A DNA stretch of 29,840 nt from Porphyromonadaceae bacterium UBA2720 (GTDB taxonomy: Bacteria; Bacteroidota; Bacteroidia; Bacteroidales; Muribaculaceae), in contig DEKO01000145.1 of assembly GCA_002353885.1 (NCBI GenBank), forward strand, positions 16,794-46,633, in the 5' to 3' direction. The stretch's first letter is position 1, and each line of letters begins with the position of its first letter. Positions 1 to 6,880 of the stretch are shown in pieces. Under the pieces are notes generated by a model that saw only the letters and a program-made list of their open reading frames with translations, ran no database searches and was not told the origin of the DNA. The translations under genes and the position numbers were made by a program.

Positions 1-194
1 CCCACGATGTTCTCGTGCAGCAGGGTCATAGCCTCCCACCAGTAGCGCTTGATATTATTCTTGAGTTCCACGCCATTCTGTCCGTAGTCGTAGACTGCTC
101 CGAGGCCGTCATAGATTTCGCTTGACGGGAACACGAAGCCATACTCCTTGGCGTGCGATACGATTTTCTTGAAAACGTCTTCTTTCTGTGCCAT
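1..194 (-). CDS. glyS: Glycyl-tRNA synthetase, N-terminal fragment (runs off the window)
   Basis: Class II glycyl-tRNA synthetase of the homodimeric type, which charges tRNA-Gly in the cytoplasm. Only about 64 N-terminal residues are present, read leftwards from an ATG at 192-194. They include the family's opening helix (MAQKEDVFKKIVSHAKEYGF) and the block around residues 23-50 with FPSSEIY, GAVYDYG and NGVELKNN, followed by a double Trp. This is characteristic of the alpha2 glycyl enzyme and not of the alpha2beta2 form. A TAACTTTG promoter box lies about 40 bases upstream (234-241). The catalytic core is outside the window, so its integrity cannot be judged. Confidence 0.9.
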   Translation of the reverse strand, partial: MAQKEDVFKKIVSHAKEYGFVFPSSEIYDGLGAVYDYGQNGVELKNNIKRYWWEAMTLLHENIV

Positions 195-233
195 TTCGCT
201 ATGTTGTAATTCAGTTATTGTCCAATTAACTCA

Positions 234-241
234 CAAAGTTA
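234..241 (-). promoter_or_regulatory. Putative Bacteroidetes -7 box for glyS
   Basis: Read on the minus strand the bases are TAACTTTG, an exact match to the Bacteroidetes -7 consensus TAnnTTTG. The box lies 39 bases before the glyS start codon. I find no convincing -33 TTTG at 19-21 bases upstream, so the call rests on the -7 box and its position. Confidence 0.45.
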
Positions 242-268
242 CAACGAAAAATCAACATTGAACTTATG

Positions 269-301
269 CCAAGCTGATAATTAACAATAGTTATCAGTTG
301 G
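269..301. other. Hairpin after tatD, possible terminator
   Basis: CCAA plus CTGATAA (269-272 and 274-280) pairs with TTATCAG plus TTGG (291-301), with one bulged G at 273 and a 10-base loop. It lies 15 bases beyond the tatD stop codon and before the glyS promoter. No T-run follows on the minus strand, so it is a weak terminator candidate. Confidence 0.3.
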
Positions 302-315
302 ATGCACTCCGGCAA

Positions 316-1080
316 TCAAACAAGCCTCAACGCTTGTGCATTGGCCGTAGTGACGCGATCGACCTCATCGAGCGTGATGTCAAGGACCTGAGCCATGCAT
401 CGGGCCACGTCGGCGACAAAGGCACTCTCGTTGCGCTGGCCACGATGTGGCACGGGAGCCATGTAGGGCGAGTCGGTCTCAAGCAGGATGCGGTCGAGTG
501 TGATGACTGGCAGCGCCTCGGGCAGGGTACTCTTCTTGAAGGTGAGCACGCCACCGATGCCAAAGTAGAAATCTCCCACCTGACGAATGCAGTCAACCTC
601 TTGTGGTGTTCCTGTGAAGCAGTGAAACACCCCTTGGGGCATCTGGCCGCGGAATTGACCGAGCACATCGAGGACCTCATCGAGAGCCTCTCGGCAATGG
701 ATGATGAAGGGTAAGTGGCGGTCGACACACCAGCCCAGTTGCCGCTCAAGGGCTTGCATCTGCTGGTGCTTGTAGGTCTTGTCCCAGTAGAGGTCAATAC
801 CCACCTCGCCAATGGCGACCCACTGATGACGGACGAACTGTTGCTCCAACTGGTCAAGAGTCTCGCGCCAGTCGTCGCGCACCTCCTCGGGATGCAGTCC
901 CAAAGCCAGGCTGATGTTTTCGGGCCATTGCGACTGTGTGTCGAGCAGGCGTTGCACGCTCTCGAGGTTCTCGTTGGGCAGGACGATGTGTGTCACGCCG
1001 GCGTCAATGGCTCGCTGCATCACCTGCGGGCGGTCGTCATCAAACTCCGCGCTATAGATATGGCTATGCGTGTCAATCAT
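316..1080 (-). CDS. tatD: TatD-family metal-dependent hydrolase (putative DNase)
   Basis: A 254-residue TatD-type amidohydrolase TIM-barrel protein, the usual length for the family. The metal-binding set is visible: His5-x-His7 in THSH, Glu92 in GEVGID, His128 in IIHCR, His153 in FHCFTG and Asp203 in LETDSPY. Family members are cytoplasmic metal-dependent 3'-5' nucleases or deoxyribonucleases; the true substrate here cannot be read from sequence. The ATG overlaps the stop codon of the upstream prenyl synthase gene by four bases (ATGA), implying translational coupling. No motif is missing. Confidence 0.93.
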   Translation of the reverse strand: MIDTHSHIYSAEFDDDRPQVMQRAIDAGVTHIVLPNENLESVQRLLDTQSQWPENISLALGLHPEEVRDDWRETLDQLEQQFVRHQWVAIGEVGIDLYWDKTYKHQQMQALERQLGWCVDRHLPFIIHCREALDEVLDVLGQFRGQMPQGVFHCFTGTPQEVDCIRQVGDFYFGIGGVLTFKKSTLPEALPVITLDRILLETDSPYMAPVPHRGQRNESAFVADVARCMAQVLDITLDEVDRVTTANAQALRLV

Positions 1081-2060
1081 TTCTGTCGGGTGGTGAGGCG
1101 TGTGATGAGATCGGCGAAGGCCTGACGCGGCTCGGCGTCCATGCCAACACGCTGCAGGGCATCCAGAGCCTGGTTGTTGTAGCGGTCAATGGCCTGCTGA
1201 CTGAGTTCACGCAGCCCCAACCGCTCGTAGATGGCTCTCACTGCCGGGAACTTCTGGTCGCGCATGGCGTAGGGGTCGTTGATCCAGTGGCGCAGTTCCA
1301 AGGCATCATCGCCCTCGGCCAGTCGCTGGGCGTTGATGAGCAGGAACGTTTTCTTGTTGTTCATGATGTCGCCGCCCACCTCTTTGCCGAAGGTTGCCGG
1401 GTCGCCCCAGACATCGAGCATGTCGTCTTGCAGCTGGAAGGCTAGTCCCAGATACATGCCCATGTCATAGATGGCCTGCCGGTCGGCCTCGGGTGCATCA
1501 GCGATGATAGCACCCATCTGGCAGGCACAGCCCAGCAGCACCGAGGTCTTGAGACGTATCATCTCGATGTACTCATCTTGGGTGACATCATGTCTGCGCT
1601 CAAAGTCCATGTCCCACTGCTGCCCCTCATAGATCTCCATGGCCGTGCGGTTGAACAGCCGCATGGCAGCGGGTAGGTGGCGGTCGTCGACACGCTCGAT
1701 GTGCTGCGTGGCCATTGTGAGCATGGCATCGCCACTGAGGATGGCCACGTTGTCGTTCCAGCGGCGGTGCACGGTGGGCTTGCCACGGCGCACGTCGGCA
1801 CGGTCCATAACGTCGTCGTGCAACAGGGTGAAATTATGGAACAGTTCGATGCCAATGGCCGCATCGAGTGCCTGGTCGGCATCGCCTCCCATGGCCTCAC
1901 AAGCCATGAGTGTGAGTACAGGGCGCAGGCGCTTTCCGCCCAATGCCATGGTGTAGGCAATGGGTTGGTAAAGTCCTTCGGGTTGTTGGGGGTAGTCAAT
2001 GGCACTAATGGCGCGATTGACTCTGTCGAGATATTGATTATAGTCCTTCACTTTTGACAA
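1077..2060 (-). CDS. Polyprenyl (trans-isoprenyl) diphosphate synthase
   Basis: A 327-residue all-helical prenyl chain elongation enzyme that condenses isopentenyl diphosphate with allylic diphosphates for quinone or undecaprenyl precursors. Seen: GGKRLRP (residues 41-47), the first Asp-rich motif DDVMD (82-86) followed by RRGKPT, GQQWDMDFE (about 146-154), and the second Asp-rich motif DDMLD (212-216). The first motif is the plain DDxxD without the two-residue insertion of IspA-type farnesyl synthases. A Phe lies five residues before it (F77), which in this superfamily tends to limit chain length. Product length (C15, C20 or longer) is therefore uncertain and I give no symbol. It is followed by tatD with a 4-base overlap. 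Confidence 0.92.
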   Translation of the reverse strand: MSKVKDYNQYLDRVNRAISAIDYPQQPEGLYQPIAYTMALGGKRLRPVLTLMACEAMGGDADQALDAAIGIELFHNFTLLHDDVMDRADVRRGKPTVHRRWNDNVAILSGDAMLTMATQHIERVDDRHLPAAMRLFNRTAMEIYEGQQWDMDFERRHDVTQDEYIEMIRLKTSVLLGCACQMGAIIADAPEADRQAIYDMGMYLGLAFQLQDDMLDVWGDPATFGKEVGGDIMNNKKTFLLINAQRLAEGDDALELRHWINDPYAMRDQKFPAVRAIYERLGLRELSQQAIDRYNNQALDALQRVGMDAEPRQAFADLITRLTTRQK

Positions 2061-2085
2061 TTAAGAATTATGAATTTAGAATCTG

Positions 2086-2162
2086 GACTTTAGACGTTAG
2101 ACTTTAGTCGCAGCAACAACTAAAAACTAACGGCTAAAAACTAACATCTAGCGTCTAAAGTC
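2086..2162. repeat. Intergenic repeat A copy 1 with long inverted arms
   Basis: Bases 2086-2130 match 11663-11707 in the same orientation at 43 of 45 positions. Here the left arm 2086-2101 also pairs with 2147-2162 (16 pairs, one T-G wobble) across a 45-base loop, so the spacer could fold into a large hairpin. The sequence is built from reiterated short words (TTAGAC, ACTAAAAACTAA). It fills the spacer between the lipoprotein stop codon at 2174 and the prenyl synthase start at 2060. Confidence 0.75.
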
Positions 2163-2173
2163 TTCATCATGAA

Positions 2174-2815
2174 TTATTCATTGCCGTAGGCCTTGCGGAA
2201 CTCATCGAGTTGCTCGGGTGTGTAGATTCGTTCCAGTTCCTTGATTTGCTTCTCGATGAGCTGCATGTCGGCATTAGGTGCCTCGCGGTCGGCTTTGAGC
2301 TCAAGTCCAAGCGTAGCGGGCGGCACAACGCTGGTGTAAATTCGCATCTGCTTGTCGATGCTCATGTCGTTGACTTCACGGTCAATCTGCTGCTTGGCAG
2401 CCTCGGCAAAGTCTGGTTTGGCCATCCAGTCGGCCGACCAGTCGATGAGCTGCAGTAGCAACCTTGCCTTGTTGGCATCGAGCGTGTCGCCTTTCATCTC
2501 GCCCAGGATGCGGAAGGCTTGCAACTCAGCATACTGCTCTTTGTCATAGACCATGAGCTGCGCAACGGCCCGGGTCGAGTCGTTGACACCTGTTGTCTCA
2601 AGAAATGCCTTCTTGAGATACATGCTGCTGTTGGGCACCCACAGACTATCGTCAACGGCATGATAGTGTGCCTCAACCAGCTTAAGCGCGGCGGTGTCGC
2701 CCCATGCGGCAAAGAACTCCTGAGCGAGTTCTTGTCCGGCGCGTGTCGGCGCCTCCTTGCAGGCAGTGGCCAGCAGTGTCAACAGGACAATGAGAGGGAT
2801 GAGTCGGATTTTCAT
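2174..2815 (-). CDS. Small lipoprotein of unknown function
   Basis: 213 residues. The N-terminus is a lipoprotein signal: Lys and Arg, a hydrophobic stretch and the lipobox LATAC with Cys19 as the lipidation site, so the protein should be anchored in the envelope. The mature part is mostly helical and acidic/basic mixed, without a motif I recognise (WGDTAALKLVEAHY near residue 40, IDREVNDMSIDKQ about 143-155, a KQIKELERIYTPEQL stretch near the C-terminus). It is the last of three consecutive lipoprotein genes after the UDP-glucose dehydrogenase homologue; 35 bases separate it from the previous one. The shared context suggests an envelope role, but no function can be assigned. Confidence 0.75.
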   Translation of the reverse strand: MKIRLIPLIVLLTLLATACKEAPTRAGQELAQEFFAAWGDTAALKLVEAHYHAVDDSLWVPNSSMYLKKAFLETTGVNDSTRAVAQLMVYDKEQYAELQAFRILGEMKGDTLDANKARLLLQLIDWSADWMAKPDFAEAAKQQIDREVNDMSIDKQMRIYTSVVPPATLGLELKADREAPNADMQLIEKQIKELERIYTPEQLDEFRKAYGNE

Positions 2816-2850
2816 TATTATTTCTTTATCTTTTTAGCAGTTAAGGCGCA

Positions 2851-3165
2851 TCAATCACCGAAGATTTCTCGTGCAAGTCCAGGGTCAACACGCCTGAGCG
2901 AGTCGATGAACGCTTGCTCAAAGTCGCTGGCAGCATCGTCCTGGCCCATGAGTACAAACTGGTCGTGCTGAGCTCTGGCATCAAGAATGGCACGCTGCAG
3001 GGCTATGGTGTCGGCATGGTCGGTGTGAGCCACAATCCACGCAGCCTCGTGACCCTTAGCCTCCGCACTGTCGGGTGACATGCCTTGCTGGGCATCAGGC
3101 TGGCTATTGCCGCCACAAGCCACAACTGCGAGCAAGAGCATCAGATAAGTGATTCGTTTAGCCAT
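2851..3165 (-). CDS. Very small lipoprotein of unknown function
   Basis: 104 residues from the ATG at 3163-3165; a TTG nine bases upstream could also be read as a start, but ATG is preferred. The signal ends in the lipobox AVVAC with Cys17, followed by Gly-Gly-Asn-Ser, typical of exported lipoproteins. The remainder is hydrophilic and rich in Asp, Ala and His (HEAAWIVAHTDHADT), with no known domain. The start lies inside the end of the upstream lipoprotein gene (8-base overlap), so the two are almost certainly translated from one message. Confidence 0.7.
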   Translation of the reverse strand: MAKRITYLMLLLAVVACGGNSQPDAQQGMSPDSAEAKGHEAAWIVAHTDHADTIALQRAILDARAQHDQFVLMGQDDAASDFEQAFIDSLRRVDPGLAREIFGD

Positions 3166-3757
3166 TGTTGTCAAATAGTTTCACCTTGCCACTGAGCAAG
3201 GAGTCGGCAAATTGCTGCACCTGATTGAATGTCTCATCGTCGCAGAGCAGCGTGATGCGTTCGTTGCGATGGATGATGAAGTGATAGTCCCGCTTGACTT
3301 TCTTGCCCGACACCGACTTGACATTGAACTGATGATAGGCATCAATGGCCTCAAACTCGACAGGTCTCTGTTCAATGGCATTGATCTTGTCGACCAGCAC
3401 ACCGAGCATGGCATCCAATGATTCGAGTTCGGCTCTTGCTGCCGGCGAGGTCGAATCGTTGCCGAATGTTGTTCGATACTGCTCGATATGCGTGCGCATA
3501 TCCCGCAATGCAACAAATGCCTGCGTGTCATAGAGCACCATATTGTTCATGACGATGGACAGGTCGGTGCTGAGCGGCTCGTAACTCTCCGGGTTCTCGA
3601 GCATGCCATCGAGCATGTCCTTGATGCGCAAATTAACGTTTTTCTCGACCTTCTTGATCATGGCCTCGCCCAACTTTTGCGCAATCTGCTCGCGGGTCTG
3701 TTGCTTGCAAGCACCGAGCAACACCAGCATCAGAGCAAAGATGAGAATCTTCCTCAT
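3158..3757 (-). CDS. Lipoprotein of unknown function following ugd
   Basis: 199 residues. A longer open frame reaches back to 3952 inside ugd, but the lipoprotein signal begins at the ATG at 3755-3757, so I take that start. Signal: MRKILIFALMLVLLGAC, lipobox LLGAC, Cys17. The mature part begins with a charged helical region (QKLGEAMIKKVEKNVNLRIK), and the C-terminal third is more mixed (KRDYHFIIHRNERITLLCDD). No domain recognised. The start is 13 bases after the ugd stop, which implies cotranscription. The encoded protein could serve the envelope polysaccharide pathway or simply be a neighbour. Confidence 0.78.
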   Translation of the reverse strand: MRKILIFALMLVLLGACKQQTREQIAQKLGEAMIKKVEKNVNLRIKDMLDGMLENPESYEPLSTDLSIVMNNMVLYDTQAFVALRDMRTHIEQYRTTFGNDSTSPAARAELESLDAMLGVLVDKINAIEQRPVEFEAIDAYHQFNVKSVSGKKVKRDYHFIIHRNERITLLCDDETFNQVQQFADSLLSGKVKLFDNNG

Positions 3758-3770
3758 GCCCCGCCAGTCG

Positions 3771-5084
3771 TTAACGCCCGATGCAACGGTAGGTGAATCC
3801 CATCTGCTCCAGCTCGTGATAGTCGTAGATGTTGCGCCCGTCGATGACCAGTGGCGTGCGCATGAGCGCTCGCACGCGGTCCCATGCTGGGATGCGGAAC
3901 TGTTTCCACTCGGTGAGCACAAGCAGTGCGTCGGCTCCCTTGACAGCATCATACATGTCGATGCCGCAGTAGACGTGATCCCAGCGCAGCTTGGTGGCGT
4001 TCATGGCCACAGGGTCGTAGACACGGACATTGCATCCTGCCTCGGTGAGCTGGTCGAGTGTGACAATGGATGGCGCCTCGCGCATGTCGTCAGTCTCGGG
4101 TTTGAACGATAGTCCCCACAAGGTGATGGTCTTGTCCTTGAGATCGTCGCCAAAGTGCTCCTTGAGTTTCTTGAACAAGATCTGCTTCTGCACGACATTG
4201 ACGTCGTCGACGGCCTGCAGCACCTTCATCGGACAACCATTGCTCTGACCGATTTTGATCAGGTCCTTGATGTCCTGAGGGAACAGCGTTCCGCCATAGC
4301 CACAGCCTGGGAAAATGTACTTGGGCCCAATGCGGCTGTCGGTGCCCACGCCATGTCGCACCGTGTTGATGTCGGCGCCCACGCGCTCGCACAGATTGGC
4401 AATCTCGTTCATGAAGCTGACACGTGTGGCAAGCATTGACGTGGCAGCATACTTGATCATCTCTGCCGTACGCGTGTCGGTGTAGATCACGTGATACTCG
4501 TTGTGATGGAGTATGGTGTGATAGAGGCGCTTCATGGCCTCGATGGCCGAAGGCTGCTCTGTTCCGATGATGATACGGTCAGGTTTGAGGAAGTCCTTGA
4601 TTGCGTTTCCCTCGGTGATGAAGTCGGGGTTGCTCACCACATCAAAGTGCAGGTCGGCCTTGCGGTCATCAATCTCTTGCTTGATGATGTCAATGACCTT
4701 GAGCGCCGTTCCCACGGGAACAGTCGATTTGAGCACAAACGTGCAAGGCTGATTGATGCTCTGCCCAAACACCCGCGCAATGTCGTAGATGGGAGCAAGA
4801 TCGGTCGATCCGTCCTCGTCAGGTGTGGTGTCGATGGCGCAGAAGACATAGTCGACATCGGCAAATCCCTTGGCAAAGTCGCTGACAAAACGCAAACGTC
4901 CCTCGTTGACATTGGTTGTGATGGCCTTTTCCAGTCCAGGCTCATAGATGGGTATTGAGCCATAAACCAGTCGGTTGATTTTCTGACGGTCGGTGTCGAC
5001 GCACGTCACAGTTGCGCCCAAGTCGGCAAAGCATGTGCCTGTGACCAGTCCCATATATCCAGTACCTACGATAGAAATGTTCAT
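3771..5084 (-). CDS. ugd: UDP-glucose 6-dehydrogenase family protein with an atypical active site
   Basis: 437 residues, normal length. The N-terminal Rossmann domain opens with GTGYMGLVTG (residues 7-16) and Asp30 at the end of beta-2, as expected for NAD binding. KSTVPVGT (119-126), the KYAA helix with Lys211 and the C-terminal UDP-binding half (LWGLSFKPETDDMREAPS) are all recognisable. Family members oxidise UDP-glucose twice to UDP-glucuronate through a thioester on a Cys in GGSCFPKD. Here that block reads GGTLFPQD (264-271): Leu267 replaces the Cys and Gln270 the Lys. The Asn usual in KYAAN is Thr215, and the usual NPEF is NPDF (Asp154). It may be a different nucleotide-sugar dehydrogenase, a half-reaction enzyme or an inactive paralogue. 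Three lipoprotein genes follow. Confidence 0.85.
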   Translation of the reverse strand: MNISIVGTGYMGLVTGTCFADLGATVTCVDTDRQKINRLVYGSIPIYEPGLEKAITTNVNEGRLRFVSDFAKGFADVDYVFCAIDTTPDEDGSTDLAPIYDIARVFGQSINQPCTFVLKSTVPVGTALKVIDIIKQEIDDRKADLHFDVVSNPDFITEGNAIKDFLKPDRIIIGTEQPSAIEAMKRLYHTILHHNEYHVIYTDTRTAEMIKYAATSMLATRVSFMNEIANLCERVGADINTVRHGVGTDSRIGPKYIFPGCGYGGTLFPQDIKDLIKIGQSNGCPMKVLQAVDDVNVVQKQILFKKLKEHFGDDLKDKTITLWGLSFKPETDDMREAPSIVTLDQLTEAGCNVRVYDPVAMNATKLRWDHVYCGIDMYDAVKGADALLVLTEWKQFRIPAWDRVRALMRTPLVIDGRNIYDYHELEQMGFTYRCIGR

Positions 5085-5178
5085 CTCGTTAGAATTTTAA
5101 AAATTTAGACTTAAGAACTCCTGATGGAAATTCATTAATTCGCCAATTCATGATTTAATAAATTCGGCATTCGTGGTG

Positions 5179-5186
5179 CAAATGTA
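5179..5186 (-). promoter_or_regulatory. Putative -7 box for the ugd-lipoprotein operon
   Basis: Minus-strand TACATTTG matches TAnnTTTG exactly, 94 bases before the ugd ATG. No good TTTG is seen 19-21 bases further upstream, so the match is half-supported. It faces away from the aquaporin promoter in the same 216-base spacer. Confidence 0.4.
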
Positions 5187-5206
5187 CACAAATTTTACGA
5201 GAAAAA

Positions 5207-5248
5207 CTTGCAGTTTTGCTAAAATTTGTCTATTTTTGCGTAACTTTA
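5207..5248 (+). promoter_or_regulatory. Putative promoter region for aqpZ
   Basis: Two overlapping -7 candidates lie here: TATTTTTG at 5231-5238 (with CTTG 20 bases upstream at 5207-5210) and TAACTTTA at 5241-5248 (with TTTG at 5215-5218, spacing 22). Either gives an AT-rich leader of roughly 50 bases before the ATG at 5301. The TAACTTTA octamer is the same as that at 17256-17263. Confidence 0.45.
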
Positions 5249-5300
5249 ATAAAGCAGAGAACAATTTAAACCCATTTAATAACTTAATTATCAACAATTT

Positions 5301-6008
5301 ATGAAGAAGTATTTAGCAGAATTGGTAGGTACGTTTGTACTGACATTTCTCGGCTGCGGTGCAGCCGTGAGCCTGGGATGCAACACAGGTGTAGTTGCCG
5401 GCACTCCGGCAGTGATTGGCACAGCCATCGCCTTTGGTCTGGCCGTTGTTGCCATGGCCTATACCATCGGCGGCATCAGCGGATGCCACATCAACCCTGC
5501 CATCACGTTGGGCGTGTTTCTCAATGGTGGCATCAATGCCAAGGACTGCGGCATGTACATGGTTTTCCAGACCATCGGCGCTATTCTTGCCGCTTGTGTG
5601 CTGGGCGTGCTGGCTGGCTTTGACTGTGGTCTCGGTGCCAATGGCCTGCAGACACTCAACGAGATTGGCACACCTGGACAAGTTTCAGTCACAACAGGTC
5701 TGATTGCCGAGATTGTGTTGACCATGTTGTTTGTGCTGGTTGTGCTGGGTGCCACCAGCAAGACCAATGGCGCCACCAACAACTTTGCCGGACTTGCCAT
5801 CGGCTTGTCGCTGATTCTGATCCACTTGGTGGGCATCCACTACACCGGCACCAGCGTCAATCCGGCTCGCTCGATTGGCCCCGCTCTGCTGGCAGGTGGC
5901 GATGCTCTGAATCAGCTGTGGATCTTCATCGTTGGCCCGTTTGTGGGCGGTGCATTGGCAGCCTGCATCTGGAAGGTCATCAACATGGACAAGGAGGTTG
6001 AGAAGTAA
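5301..6008 (+). CDS. aqpZ: Aquaporin Z-type water channel (MIP family)
   Basis: 235 residues, six membrane segments, inner membrane. Both pore loops are intact: the first NPA at residues 65-67 in GCHINPAITLG and the second at 187-189 in TSVNPARS. The selectivity filter by alignment to E. coli AqpZ is Phe45, His175, Thr184 and Arg190, the narrow, water-selective set and not the glycerol-facilitator set. Single gene between divergent ugd and convergent prsW, with its own promoter region and a strong terminator. A Cys two residues before the first NPA Asn-adjacent turn (Cys62) is unusual but not necessarily functional. Confidence 0.93.
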   Translation: MKKYLAELVGTFVLTFLGCGAAVSLGCNTGVVAGTPAVIGTAIAFGLAVVAMAYTIGGISGCHINPAITLGVFLNGGINAKDCGMYMVFQTIGAILAACVLGVLAGFDCGLGANGLQTLNEIGTPGQVSVTTGLIAEIVLTMLFVLVVLGATSKTNGATNNFAGLAIGLSLILIHLVGIHYTGTSVNPARSIGPALLAGGDALNQLWIFIVGPFVGGALAACIWKVINMDKEVEK

Positions 6009-6035
6009 TCTTCCACTACACTACTGCTAAACGTA

Positions 6036-6073
6036 AAACGCCGTGACTCTCTGACTCGAGGGCCACGGCGTTT
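6036..6073. terminator. Bidirectional terminator between aqpZ and prsW
   Basis: Ten-base perfect stem AAACGCCGTG (6036-6045) with CACGGCGTTT (6064-6073) and an 18-base loop. The A- and T-ended arms provide short U-runs on both strands. It sits exactly between two convergent stop codons (6008 and 6080), as expected for a shared intrinsic terminator. Confidence 0.85.
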
Positions 6074-6079
6074 GCTTAT

Positions 6080-6784
6080 CTATCGCGGCATGGTGTCGAA
6101 TGCCCGCAGTGTGCGGATGTATCGTCGACAGATGCGCACCAGCTTGATCAACAGCGCGATGAACAAAATCGAGAACACCACCGACAATGGGCCGTCGGGG
6201 AGCGTGCCGCCAGCCATGAGAATGCCATCATAGGCACCATGTGCCAGCACGGGCGCCACTAGCACCATCATGCGGTTGCGCTGCGTGTGACGACGGCCGA
6301 TGTGTACCAACGAGAAGAAGAAGCCCATGATGACAGCAAAAGCAAAATGTGCCGGCACGGCGGTGATGCCACGCATCAGCGCCACGTTCTGCCAGTCGTC
6401 GGCAAAGTTGAAGATATATCCCACATTCTCAATTGCAGCGAAGCCCATACCGATGCTCACAGCATAGACCACGCCATCCATCCACTCATCAAACCAAGGA
6501 TTGTGCCTGACCAGGAGCCATAACATCAACAACTTGACCAACTCCTCGGGCAATGCCGCACCGACAAAGGCGGTGTGGAGCCCCGAAAAGAACGTCTGCG
6601 GCTCATACTCCACCAAGCCAAGCGCGGCGATAAGCCCCTCTAGCAGACCGGCCAACATGCCTGAGAGCATTCCCAGTCCGAAGCCCTTGACCAGCTGCGT
6701 GGTGGGTTCCTTAACCGTGTCGCGGCGATAGATGTAGTATATCAAGATAACGGCAGGCAGTACCGCCGAGAGTAGCATGGTCAT
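6080..6784 (-). CDS. prsW: PrsW-family intramembrane metalloprotease
   Basis: 234 residues from the ATG at 6782-6784, preceded by a GAGGA sequence; an in-frame TTG lies 15 bases upstream. About seven to eight hydrophobic segments. The family signature is present: PEELVK (Glu80-Glu81-x-x-Lys84), FAAIEN (Glu119, Asn120), the His in PAHFAF and the His in AHGAYDG. Family members are CPBP-related membrane proteases; Bacillus PrsW cleaves an anti-sigma factor, but the substrate here is unknown. It is the last gene of the mtgA-mutY-DPP5 operon, after an AT-rich spacer of 96 bases. The first gene of that operon encodes a DUF3298/RsiV-like single-pass protein, a conceivable partner (inference). Confidence 0.88.
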   Translation of the reverse strand: MTMLLSAVLPAVILIYYIYRRDTVKEPTTQLVKGFGLGMLSGMLAGLLEGLIAALGLVEYEPQTFFSGLHTAFVGAALPEELVKLLMLWLLVRHNPWFDEWMDGVVYAVSIGMGFAAIENVGYIFNFADDWQNVALMRGITAVPAHFAFAVIMGFFFSLVHIGRRHTQRNRMMVLVAPVLAHGAYDGILMAGGTLPDGPLSVVFSILFIALLIKLVRICRRYIRTLRAFDTMPR

Positions 6785-6804
6785 CGTTCCTCTAATCAAT
6801 TAAG

Positions 6805-6875
6805 AATTAAGAATTTAAAATTAAGAATTAAGTATCAAGAATTCGGCTGAAATTCTTAATTATAAATTCTTAATT
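6805..6875. repeat. 25-base AT-only-like inverted repeat in operon spacer
   Basis: Arm 6805-6829 is the reverse complement of 6851-6875 at 24 of 25 positions, with a 21-base loop. Both arms are two tandem copies of the word AATTAAGAATT. It occupies the spacer between the DPP5 stop codon (6881) and the prsW start. There is no following U-run, so it is more likely a message-stability or dispersed repeat element than a terminator. Confidence 0.7.
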
Positions 6876-6880
6876 ATACA

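Noticed and set aside
3758..3952. N-terminal extension of the 199-residue lipoprotein
   Set aside because: It lies inside ugd in another frame and would bury the lipoprotein signal.
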